Source: Deltaproteobacteria bacterium GWA2_45_12
GTDB taxonomy: Bacteria; UBA10199
Length of the DNA stretch: 52,106 nt
NCBI GenBank assembly: GCA_001797365.1
Contig: MGPH01000050.1
Location: forward strand, 1 to 52,106
Direction: 5' to 3'
A model generated the notes under the pieces. That model made no database searches and was not told the origin of the DNA. It was given only the letters and a program-made list of their open reading frames with translations. Both the position numbers and the translations under genes were made by a program. Of the stretch, positions 16,704-23,389 are shown one piece after another; within the stretch, counting starts at the first letter, position 1, and each line of letters starts with the position of its first letter.

Positions 16704-17398
16704 AAAACCCAAAAGGTATTCACGGGTGGCACTGAAGTTTTCTTTGTATCCATGGGCTTGAACTTAGGGTCATGAGGATCGTGACATTCCGGACACGAGT
16801 ATACCTCGCGCGGTCCGTTCCACAACCCGACCCGCTTCCCATGGGCGTTTTTATTCCATTTGTTGAGGAGGTCACCATGACATTCCCCGCAGATAAGATA
16901 GGATTCGTTGAAGTTGATTTCTCGCCCACTCTGAAGAATGAGTTTCTTGTAATTGCCTTCCAGATGGCAGTTATGACACCACCTTTCCTCCACACCTTCC
17001 TTAGCCGCAAAATGAAGCTTTTTATCAGTGTGTTCTTCATTCAGAATACGCTTCGTTGGGTTAAAATCCTTGGACGTACTGTGGCAATCATCACAGGGAT
17101 ACATTTCTAATTTGGGAATACGTTTGATGACCTTATCTCCTTCCGGACCGGGAACAGGTGGTCCCCCACCCATGCTAAGTACGGGCGCGGTTTCCTCTGC
17201 GGGTTCCGTGCTCCAACTTGCAAAAGCAGGAAACAAGGCAAGCCCCAAAATAAATCCTGCGATCAATGGTATGCACCCCAGGGCAAGCCCTGGACCCAAG
17301 ATTCCGTGGCAAGCCACGGGGTTTTGACCCAGTAAGGCTCGTCCCCGAAGCCAACGAGCGTAGGGGATAAGAATAGATTGTCTTGGGCCAAATATCAT
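16700..17398 (-). CDS. Exported tetrahaem cytochrome c with repeat-derived insert in its N-terminus (module copy 1)
   Basis: 232 aa with four haem motifs: CDDCH, CHNCH, CGECH and CPECH. The C-terminal ~150 residues match copy 2 (20632-21279) closely (YPCDDCHST, ERWCHNCH, LICGECHG, SCPECHDPHDPKFKP). Copy 2 begins MTYGLRQPVLK then directly a hydrophobic signal. Copy 1 has about 35 extra residues (about 12-47, bases 17258-17365) that are encoded by a dispersed repeat also present at 24651-24774. The reading frame is kept and a hydrophobic signal GFILGLALFPAFA follows. By position it resembles NrfB/DsrJ-type cytochromes that accept electrons from the ferredoxin subunit. Confidence 0.82.
   Translation of the reverse strand: MIFGPRQSILIPYARWLRGRALLGQNPVACHGILGPGLALGCIPLIAGFILGLALFPAFASWSTEPAEETAPVLSMGGGPPVPGPEGDKVIKRIPKLEMYPCDDCHSTSKDFNPTKRILNEEHTDKKLHFAAKEGVEERWCHNCHLEGNYKKLILQSGREINFNESYLICGECHGDLLNKWNKNAHGKRVGLWNGPREVYSCPECHDPHDPKFKPMDTKKTSVPPVNTFWVL
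17262..17365. repeat. Dispersed repeat inserted in-frame in the tetrahaem cytochrome signal region
   Basis: Begins atcaatggtatgcaccc and shares a 46-bp block with 24651-24696 with only two mismatches; further similarity (ggctcgtcc, ccaacgagc, gtagg) continues to about 17365. It is absent from the paralogous gene. The insert adds about 35 codons without a stop. Confidence 0.75.
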
Positions 17399-17429
17399 CC
17401 GATGCTCAATTCTTGGAAAGAAGGGTTTT

Positions 17430-18299
17430 TTAAATTGTCTTCTTTAATTGCGGAGCAGGCTCGGCCAAAACGGGCAAACCCGTCATGGCACCCAACCCCA
17501 TCGTTTCGACAGCCGAGGAGGGAACAATAATAATGGAGGAATTTTGTCGCATACCTTCTAACAAAATATTCATGGCCCTTAAATGCAAGGCTGTCGGATT
17601 ATTCACGTATTTTTCGGATGCTTTGCTGAATTTTTCTGAAACTTGTAGTTCGGATTCGCCTAGTATCACCCGAGCCTGTCTCTCCCGCTCGGCCTGGGCC
17701 TGCATGGACATGGCATTTTGTAAATTAGCCGGGATTTTCACATCACGGAGCTCCACAGACAGCACTCTGATACCCCAGGCTTTTGTACTGGCATCAATGG
17801 TCTGACAAAGTTTCGAGTCAATTTGCGCACGGCCCACCAACATATCGGCTAAAATCGTTTCACCAATCACGTCCCGCAGGGCTGTTTGAGAAGCCCACGA
17901 AATGGCTTTTTTGTAATTTTCAACCTCCAAAGCAGCCTTGGCCGGATCAATCACACGCCAGAACAGGACGGCATCTACATCCACAGGCACGCTATCCTTG
18001 GTCAGGGTTTGCTCGGCGGTAAAAGGGGTTGTGATTGTTCTTAAATCGATGCAATAGGGAATGGTATCCACAAAAGGGATGATCGTGAAGAAGCCAGGCC
18101 CTTTGAGCTCCTTAAACTTCCCAAGACGCAGTACGATTGCTCTTTGCCACTGGTTGGCAACCCGACAAACAAAAAGAAAACTCAGCCCTAGTACAGCTCC
18201 CATCAAGCCGTAAGCACCCACGGATGTAACTTCCCATGCTACAAACCCGGCAACCGTTGACACTATCAACACAATTAAAATAAATGGATGTAACTTCAT
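17430..18299 (-). CDS. SPFH/band-7 protein (slipin-like), first gene of module copy 1
   Basis: 289 aa. Two hydrophobic segments at the N-terminus (~5-45), then an SPFH domain: QWQRAIVLRLGKFKELKGPGFFTIIPFVD, LRTITTPFTAEQTLTKDSVPVDVDAV, RDVIGE and a C-terminal QAQAERERQARVILGESE helix. This is the slipin (stomatin-like) arrangement; such proteins oligomerise on the membrane and organise or protect complexes. AGGAGA lies 8 bases before the ATG. It precedes the tetrahaem cytochrome by 31 bases, and an identical arrangement starts module copy 2. No NfeD-type protease partner is seen, so a scaffolding role for the redox complex is the simplest guess. Confidence 0.85.
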   Translation of the reverse strand: MKLHPFILIVLIVSTVAGFVAWEVTSVGAYGLMGAVLGLSFLFVCRVANQWQRAIVLRLGKFKELKGPGFFTIIPFVDTIPYCIDLRTITTPFTAEQTLTKDSVPVDVDAVLFWRVIDPAKAALEVENYKKAISWASQTALRDVIGETILADMLVGRAQIDSKLCQTIDASTKAWGIRVLSVELRDVKIPANLQNAMSMQAQAERERQARVILGESELQVSEKFSKASEKYVNNPTALHLRAMNILLEGMRQNSSIIIVPSSAVETMGLGAMTGLPVLAEPAPQLKKTI

Positions 18300-18411
18300 G
18301 GATGTTTTTTCTCCTATGATGGTTATGCAATCAAACTGCTTCTGTCGTTCATGCCAAAACCCATATCAGCTCCTTCATAAAACCAGCCATGACTCAGATC
18401 ATGTGCACAAA

Positions 18412-18423
18412 TGATCATGATCA
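18412..18423. promoter_or_regulatory. TGAT-N4-ATCA palindrome upstream of module copy 1
   Basis: TGATCATGATCA, perfect and itself fully symmetric, about 113 bases upstream of the slipin start at 18299, in the only gap between the two modules. A weaker TGACTCAGATCA is at 18390-18401. Confidence 0.6.
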
Positions 18424-18441
18424 TGGCTCAAAAAGTGCGAA

Positions 18442-19686
18442 TCATTCTTCCTTACTCATTTTCGGAAAATCGAGGGATTCTTCCTGCCATCTCAGCTTTC
18501 CAGATTCAATGGGAATCGCCGCTTTCAAAAGAAGGGTAAAAATAAAAAATCCCGTAGCCCAAATACCCACGCAAACTTGAATCTCCGTAAGAGAAGGAGC
18601 ATATTCGACAATGTCACCCAAAGGAGTGGGAATGAATCCCGGCACAATGAGCCCCATGCCTTTCTCAATCCAGATGCCCACAATAGCGCATCCTGACGCG
18701 ATATTGATGTAAAGCCGGTTTTGATTGAGCCCGGGGCTAATGTAAGTGATAGTTGCAATAATATTGAGGACAATGGCAGTCCAGATAAACGGGACTAAAA
18801 GGTGATAGCCGTGCAACCCCGTAAAAAGATATTGAGCGGAGGCACTGTGGACTGAATCGGTGTAAAACTCTTTGAACAGCTCACATACCAGAAGAAAAAG
18901 ATTAATCACAAGCGTGACTGCGATGATTCTCTTTAAAACCTTATAAACTTCATGATCCACTTTAAGACTCGAGAACTTTTCAATGACCTGTAGGGACAGG
19001 AGAATAAAAGAAGGTCCTACTGCAAAGGCAGATGCTAAAAAACGAGGCGCTATGATGGCCGAATTCCAGAAAGGCTTACCCCCGAGACCTGAATAGAGAA
19101 AAGCCGTCACAGTATGAATGCTGACAGCCCAAAAGATGGAGATCATCACAAAGGGCATGTAATAATGTGAAGTTGGTTCCTGACCCCGATATTTTTTATA
19201 GAGAAGATAACCAGGAATGTGCAGGTTCAAGAGCAAGTAACCATTAAGCACAATCACGTCCCAGGTCAACATCGAGATGGGCCAGTTCATGCGACCAAGC
19301 TTTGGAATTAAGTGCCATAGACGGTCTGGCCTGCCCATATCTACGGTTACAAACAAGAGGCACATGACAATCGACGCAATGGCAAACAGTTCCCCCACAA
19401 GAAGAATCTCTTTTATGGACTTGATCTTGTAGACATAGGCAGGAATCACCAGCATAACAGCTGCTGCAGCCAAACCGACAATATAGGTGAAATTGGCAAT
19501 ATAGGCGCCCCAGGATACCTGGTCGGTCATGTTGCTGAGAATGAGACCTTCTTGAAGTTGCCGCGCATAGCCCGCGACTCCTATCAATATCAACACACCC
19601 AGGAAACCCAGCCAGGCAAAGTAAATACGGGGGCCTTGGTAGACCTGCCGGATCATATCTTTCCAGAATTGAATATATGCTGACAT
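18442..19686 (-). CDS. NrfD/PsrC-family membrane quinol-oxidising subunit (module copy 2)
   Basis: 414 aa, about ten hydrophobic segments, collinear with 14439-15743: WLGFLGVLILIGVAGYARQ, QVSWGAYIANFTYIVG, RPDRLWHLIP, LNLHIPGYLLYKKY, SIHTVTAFLYSGLGG, EKGMGLIVPGFIPTPLGDIVEY. The C-terminus is about 20 residues shorter than copy 1. NrfD-type subunits hold the quinone site and hand electrons to a periplasmic ferredoxin. It is the last gene of module copy 2, 32 bases after the ferredoxin gene. Confidence 0.87.
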   Translation of the reverse strand: MSAYIQFWKDMIRQVYQGPRIYFAWLGFLGVLILIGVAGYARQLQEGLILSNMTDQVSWGAYIANFTYIVGLAAAAVMLVIPAYVYKIKSIKEILLVGELFAIASIVMCLLFVTVDMGRPDRLWHLIPKLGRMNWPISMLTWDVIVLNGYLLLNLHIPGYLLYKKYRGQEPTSHYYMPFVMISIFWAVSIHTVTAFLYSGLGGKPFWNSAIIAPRFLASAFAVGPSFILLSLQVIEKFSSLKVDHEVYKVLKRIIAVTLVINLFLLVCELFKEFYTDSVHSASAQYLFTGLHGYHLLVPFIWTAIVLNIIATITYISPGLNQNRLYINIASGCAIVGIWIEKGMGLIVPGFIPTPLGDIVEYAPSLTEIQVCVGIWATGFFIFTLLLKAAIPIESGKLRWQEESLDFPKMSKEE

Positions 19687-19718
19687 ATTTTAAATCCTAA
19701 AACTTGAATGCCATTAAC

Positions 19719-20675
19719 CTAATCAAAAAAATAATAAAAATGCGGATATGTTTTTAAATCTTCCTTAAGAACAAAAATCCGCTTTTCCTGAATAATGTTT
19801 CTCACCTCGCTATTCGGGTCTAAAAGATTCCCGAATTTTCTGGAACCTGTTGGGCATGCCTCAAGACATGCCGGGTAACGACCCTGACGCGTCCTGTGAA
19901 GACAAAACGTACATTTTTCCATAACCCCACGCGGACGAATACGGTTTGAAAGATATCCCTGCTCAGGATTGATCTCTTCAGCGGGTATTTTGGGAGTTGC
20001 AAAATTAAAGCGTCTGGCCTCGTATGGGCAAGCAGCTTCGCAATACCGGCAACCAATGCACCAGTTGTAATCGATAACGACAATGCCATCCTTCTCCTTC
20101 CAGGTTGCTTCGACAGGACACACCTTGGTACAAGGCGGATTCCGGCACTGATGGCACTGAACAGGCATGTAGAATTTGTCTTTTCGAGGAACTTGGTCCG
20201 TATCGTAATATATGTCACCCTTTTCCACGTCGAGCGAGCCTTTGGGAATTTCAAGAACTTTAATGTATTGTATTTGTGGGTCACGCGATTGGTTATTTTC
20301 AGCCACACACGCATAAACACATCGCCGGCATCCGACACATTTTGAAAGATTGAGAAAATAGGCAAACTCGACTCCATCCATCGGCGGCGGATCGCCAATC
20401 CGGACTTTAACCCCGTATTTCTTCTCAGTTTCTTTTTCCAGACGAGCAAAAATCCTTTTTTTATCCTCGGGAGTAAGCTCCTGGTAATGCCTTTGGAAGA
20501 ATTCCCCCTGAAGAAATCCATCGATGGTAAACGCCTGGCTGGACTCAGGTGAAAGCGCCATCGCCGAAGCGACACCGGCAACAGCACCTTTCAAAAACGT
20601 TCGCCGGGAAACCGTCTTCTTTAGCTTGCGATCAATGAGGTGTTTCGTCCTCTTTGTGTTTCTGTTTTCCTTCAT
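19719..20675 (-). CDS. Tat-exported four-cluster ferredoxin subunit, complete Cys set (module copy 2)
   Basis: 318 aa from the ATG at 20675 (GGAA upstream); a TTG at 20690 would add five residues. Twin-arginine motif SRRTFLKG. All four Cys motifs are intact: CVGCRRCVYAC, CHQCRNPPCTKVC, CIGCRYCEAAC and CTFCLH...CLEAC, so four [4Fe-4S] clusters are expected. Related to DsrO/NrfC-type subunits that bridge an NrfD protein and a c-type cytochrome. The gene overlaps the end of the tetrahaem cytochrome gene by 44 bases. Compare with copy 1, where one Cys of the first cluster is Asn. Confidence 0.87.
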   Translation of the reverse strand: MKENRNTKRTKHLIDRKLKKTVSRRTFLKGAVAGVASAMALSPESSQAFTIDGFLQGEFFQRHYQELTPEDKKRIFARLEKETEKKYGVKVRIGDPPPMDGVEFAYFLNLSKCVGCRRCVYACVAENNQSRDPQIQYIKVLEIPKGSLDVEKGDIYYDTDQVPRKDKFYMPVQCHQCRNPPCTKVCPVEATWKEKDGIVVIDYNWCIGCRYCEAACPYEARRFNFATPKIPAEEINPEQGYLSNRIRPRGVMEKCTFCLHRTRQGRYPACLEACPTGSRKFGNLLDPNSEVRNIIQEKRIFVLKEDLKTYPHFYYFFD

Positions 20676-21279
20676 AAATAAAATTTCCAAACAAGAGCTT
20701 CAAAAATGATCGACTTTTCCCTTTTGGGAGCACGGGCGGCGGCTTGGGTGTGAGTGGTTTGAATTTAGGATCATGGGGATCGTGGCATTCCGGACACGAA
20801 GATACTTCACGCGGCCCGTTCCATAACCCGACCCTTTTGCCGTGTATGTTCTTGTTCCAGTCATCTAAAATCGTACCATGGCATTCTCCGCAGATAAGAT
20901 AGGTCTCATTAAAGGTGATCTCCCGTCCACTTTGAAGATAGAGTTTCTTGTAATTTCCTTTCTGGTGGCAGGTATGGCACCATCTTTCTTCTTGACCGTC
21001 CGTGGCTGCGAAATGGAGCTTTTTGTCGGTGTGTTCCTCATCCAGCACGCGCTTCTCTGTGTTGAAATCCCCAGGCGTGCTGTGACAGTCATCGCAGGGA
21101 TACATTTCAAGCTTGGAAATGCGTTTAAGAATCTTATCCCCCCCAATTCCGGAAACCGGCTGAGCTGACGTCACCGGTGGGTTCGCAGATTCCGCACCCT
21201 GACTTACAAAGGCAGGAAGCAAGGTGAGCCCTAAAAGGAACCCTACTTTAAGAACGGGTTGTCTTAGACCATATGTCAT
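20632..21279 (-). CDS. Exported tetrahaem cytochrome c (module copy 2)
   Basis: 215 aa. Signal peptide (VGFLLGLTLLPAFVSQGA) and four haem motifs CDDCH, CHTCH, CGECH and CPECH. GGAG sits 6 bases before the ATG at 21279. It lacks the N-terminal insert of copy 1 and represents the ancestral layout. Its C-terminus (about 25 residues, Lys-rich, including SRSFLKLLFGNF) is longer than that of copy 1 and runs over the start of the ferredoxin gene. Likely the electron exit of a quinol-oxidising slipin/cytochrome/ferredoxin/NrfD complex. Confidence 0.85.
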   Translation of the reverse strand: MTYGLRQPVLKVGFLLGLTLLPAFVSQGAESANPPVTSAQPVSGIGGDKILKRISKLEMYPCDDCHSTPGDFNTEKRVLDEEHTDKKLHFAATDGQEERWCHTCHQKGNYKKLYLQSGREITFNETYLICGECHGTILDDWNKNIHGKRVGLWNGPREVSSCPECHDPHDPKFKPLTPKPPPVLPKGKSRSFLKLLFGNFIYEGKQKHKEDETPH

Positions 21280-21309
21280 TCGATGCTCCGTTCTTAAAAG
21301 AAAAGATTT

Positions 21310-22176
21310 TTAAACTGTCACTTTTTTTTGCGGAGCTTGCTGGGCTAAGGCAGCCAAACCCGTCATGGCGCCCAATCCCATCGTCTCAACAGCCGAGGAG
21401 GGGACAATAATAACGGATGAGTTCTGCCTCATTCCTTCCAACAAGATATTCATGGCCCTTAAGTGCAAGGCTGTGGGGTTGTCTTTGTACCTCTCAGAAG
21501 CTTTTTCGAATTTTTCAGCCACCTGAAGTTCCGATTCGCCAAGAATCACCCTGGCCTGTCTTTCCCTTTCAGCCTGGGCTTGCATGGACATGGCATTCTG
21601 CAATGCCTGGGGGATTTTCACATCCCTTAGTTCCACCGATAAAACCTTGATCCCCCATGCGGTGGCACTGGCATCGATTCTTGCACAGAGTTTGTGATCA
21701 ATTTCCCGCCTGCCCACAAGCATTTCGGACAAATCGGTTTCACCAATCACATCCCGAAGGGCTGTTTGCGAAGCCCATGAAACCGCTTTCTTGAAATTTT
21801 CGACTTCCAAAGCGGCTTTTACCGGATCAATCACACGCCAGAACAAAACAGCATCCACATCCACGGGGACACTGTCTTTTGTCAGGGTTTGCTCTGCGGT
21901 AAACGGGGTAGCCACGGTTCTAAGGTCAATGCAGTAGGGGATCGTATCGACAAACGGGATGATGGAAAAAAAGCCCGGGCCTTTAAGCCCATTAAATTTA
22001 CCAAAACGCAACATCACAACTCTTTGCCATTGGCTAACCACACGAAAAATGAAAATACAAAGGCCCCCCGAAAGAAATCCAAGCACACCAAAAGCAGCAT
22101 GACTTGTGGCTAGCGCCCCGCCCACCCCAAGTATTGTTATGCTTAAGGCTAAAACTAAAATAAATGGATGCATCAT
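21310..22176 (-). CDS. SPFH/band-7 protein (slipin-like), first gene of module copy 2
   Basis: 288 aa, collinear with 17430-18299 and highly similar in the SPFH domain (QWQRVVMLRLGKFNG-like start, FSIIPFVDTIPYCIDLRT, FTAEQTLTKDSVPVDVDAV, QAQAERERQARVILGESE, SSAVETMGLGAMTGL). Two N-terminal membrane segments. GGAG precedes the start codons. As the promoter-proximal gene of the whole 22-14 kb run it carries the operator-like site about 107 bases upstream. Keeping a slipin in both module copies implies that it works with the redox subunits. Confidence 0.85.
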   Translation of the reverse strand: MMHPFILVLALSITILGVGGALATSHAAFGVLGFLSGGLCIFIFRVVSQWQRVVMLRFGKFNGLKGPGFFSIIPFVDTIPYCIDLRTVATPFTAEQTLTKDSVPVDVDAVLFWRVIDPVKAALEVENFKKAVSWASQTALRDVIGETDLSEMLVGRREIDHKLCARIDASATAWGIKVLSVELRDVKIPQALQNAMSMQAQAERERQARVILGESELQVAEKFEKASERYKDNPTALHLRAMNILLEGMRQNSSVIIVPSSAVETMGLGAMTGLAALAQQAPQKKVTV

Positions 22177-22282
22177 AAAATATATCTCCTCATTGGAAAA
22201 TTTGATTTCAAATTACTTAAGAATCAACTTGTAGCTTATAGGGTGAGGCGGGAAAAAGAATGATCTACATCTCAAATCGGGA

Positions 22283-22294
22283 TGATTGAAATCA
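22283..22294. promoter_or_regulatory. TGAT-N4-ATCA palindrome upstream of module copy 2
   Basis: TGATTGAAATCA, perfect dyad, about 107 bases upstream of the slipin start at 22176. The stretch 22177-22402 holds no gene. Confidence 0.55.
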
Positions 22295-22402
22295 GGATGG
22301 GTGAATTTACCCAGCACCGTCCTCGCTCGTTGGCAGGGACATGGCAGGGACTTCGATTGACAAATACGGTCAAAATGTTGATGGTGGGCTTTTTCATGCA
22401 AG

Positions 22403-22476
22403 CGGAATGTAGCTCAGCCCGGTAGAGCGTTCGGTTCGGGACCGAAAGGTCGTCCGCCTAAGGCGGATCATCCCGA
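22403..22476 (+). pseudogene. tRNA-Pro-like sequence with its T-arm replaced by a palindrome
   Basis: 74 bases that fold as a tRNA up to the variable loop: acceptor CGGAATG pairs with CATCCCG (one A-C mismatch), D-arm GCTC/GAGC, anticodon arm TTCGG-TTCGGGA-CCGAA (CGG, Pro), AGGTC variable loop. The 17 bases where the T-arm should be are GTCCGCCTAAGGCGGAT, the same length as a normal T-arm but with no TTC loop; this is a dispersed palindrome of the genome. A TTGACA at 22357-22362 could be a -35 box, with only a weak -10. Probably not a working tRNA. Confidence 0.6.
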
Positions 22477-22480
22477 CTAT

Positions 22481-22738
22481 ATGAAGCACATTGTATATGT
22501 AATTAAAAATTCTGAAGGGAAACTATACAAAGGCTATACAACTGATCTAAATAAGAGAATACAGTATCACAACCAAGAACTGGGTTCGTGGACACGGCAT
22601 CGCGGACCTTGGCAACTGGTTTATCAAGAATCTTGTAACGACAAATCAGAGGCATTAAAAAGAGAAAAATTTCTGAAAAGTGGTAAAGGCAGAGAATTTC
22701 TGAAAGAAAAATTACGGGGCATAGCTCAGCCCGGCTAG
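22481..22738 (+). CDS. Small GIY-YIG nuclease-domain protein ending inside tRNA-Pro
   Basis: 85 aa. The motifs VYVIKN, YKGYTTDLNKRIQYHN and the Arg and Glu positions of YhbQ/UvrC-type GIY-YIG domains (RHRGPWQLVYQES, ALKREKFLKSGKGREFLK) are present, so it is a stand-alone nuclease domain. The last seven residues (RGIAQPG) and the stop TAG are encoded by the 5' part of the intact tRNA-Pro starting at 22715. The ATG starts 4 bases after the tRNA-like copy and has no ribosome-binding site that I can see. Sandwiched between two tRNA-Pro copies, it looks like a homing-type or insertion cassette. Confidence 0.75.
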   Translation: MKHIVYVIKNSEGKLYKGYTTDLNKRIQYHNQELGSWTRHRGPWQLVYQESCNDKSEALKREKFLKSGKGREFLKEKLRGIAQPG

Positions 22739-22789
22739 AGCGTTCGGTTCGGGACCGAAAGGTCGCAGGTTCAAATCCTGTTGCCCCGA
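22715..22789 (+). tRNA. tRNA-Pro (anticodon CGG)
   Basis: Full cloverleaf: acceptor CGGGGCA/TGCCCCG, D-arm GCTC/GAGC, anticodon arm TTCGG-TTCGGGA-CCGAA with CGG at 34-36 and G37, variable AGGTC, T-arm GCAGG-TTCAAAT-CCTGT, discriminator A. CCA is not encoded. Its first 24 bases double as the end of the GIY-YIG gene. Confidence 0.93.
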
Positions 22790-22866
22790 CATTCGAGGGG
22801 TCGTCCGCCTAAGGCGGATTGCCCCGACATTCGAGGGGTCGTCCGCCTAAGGCGGATTGCCCCGAG
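22781..22866 (+). repeat. Tandem 38-bp repeats made of the tRNA-Pro 3' end plus palindrome
   Basis: Two exact 38-bp units (22781-22818, 22819-22856) and a partial third. Each unit is TTGCCCCGAC, ATTCGAGGGG, then TCG-TCCGCCTAAGGCGGA. TTGCCCCGA is the tRNA acceptor end. Where the T-arm should precede it the palindrome TCCGCC-TAA-GGCGGA stands, as in the upstream tRNA-like copy. Confidence 0.75.
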
Positions 22867-22927
22867 ATTATATTTGAAAATAAAAAATTGTTTTTTGAAA
22901 TTTCATGGGTTTTTATCCTTCTGATTC

Positions 22928-23389
22928 TCAAAGATCTGCTGATTTTATCAGGATACTTCCATCGGGTTCAAAATGATCAGCAAAATATTTTCGCCGCGCT
23001 TCCTGTTCAATACGAACACGATTTGCCTCAAAAGTCTTGAGAGGATCAGCATCATTACCTCCAAAATGATCTTCCAAGGCTTCTCGACTGATGGAACAGG
23101 GAATAATCGAATCCCCATCCTTCCCGCGAAACAAAACCACATCACGATTGAAATCATGTCTTTCTTCTGGAAATACCAGCTGACGCTGATCAACCATCCC
23201 CAGCACTTTTAAAATGCTGATAACCGTTGATAGCTGGATATCTTTTTCGCCATTCTCAAAGCGCGAAATAGTGGGCGTACTAACTCCTGCCAGAAGCGCC
23301 AGCTTTTTTTGTGTCAGACGCTCGTTTTTCCGCCGCTGTTTCGCTTCTTCGACAAGAGCTGACCAGTTAATTTGAAACTGCCGTTCCAT
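22928..23389 (-). CDS. HipB-like XRE regulator fused to a DUF1488-like domain (antitoxin)
   Basis: 153 aa. Residues ~8-70 form an XRE helix-turn-helix (RLTQKKLALLAGVSTPTISRFENGEKDIQ). Residues ~78-150 resemble DUF1488 (DFNRDVVLFRGKDGDSIIPCSISREALEDHFG). GGAG lies 6 bases before the ATG. The gene starts 76 bases inside the end of hipA and is downstream of it, the reverse of the order in Escherichia coli hipBA. It most likely represses the operon through the palindromes upstream of hipA and neutralises the kinase. Confidence 0.8.
   Translation of the reverse strand: MERQFQINWSALVEEAKQRRKNERLTQKKLALLAGVSTPTISRFENGEKDIQLSTVISILKVLGMVDQRQLVFPEERHDFNRDVVLFRGKDGDSIIPCSISREALEDHFGGNDADPLKTFEANRVRIEQEARRKYFADHFEPDGSILIKSADL

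Noticed and set aside
22403-22789. Group I intron carrying a GIY-YIG nuclease inside a tRNA
   Set aside because: Neither tRNA copy is interrupted; the downstream one is a complete tRNA and the ORF lies between copies, not in an anticodon loop.
22781-22866. CRISPR-like array of 38-bp repeats
   Set aside because: The units are contiguous with no unique spacers and consist of tRNA 3' end plus palindrome; no cas genes are present.
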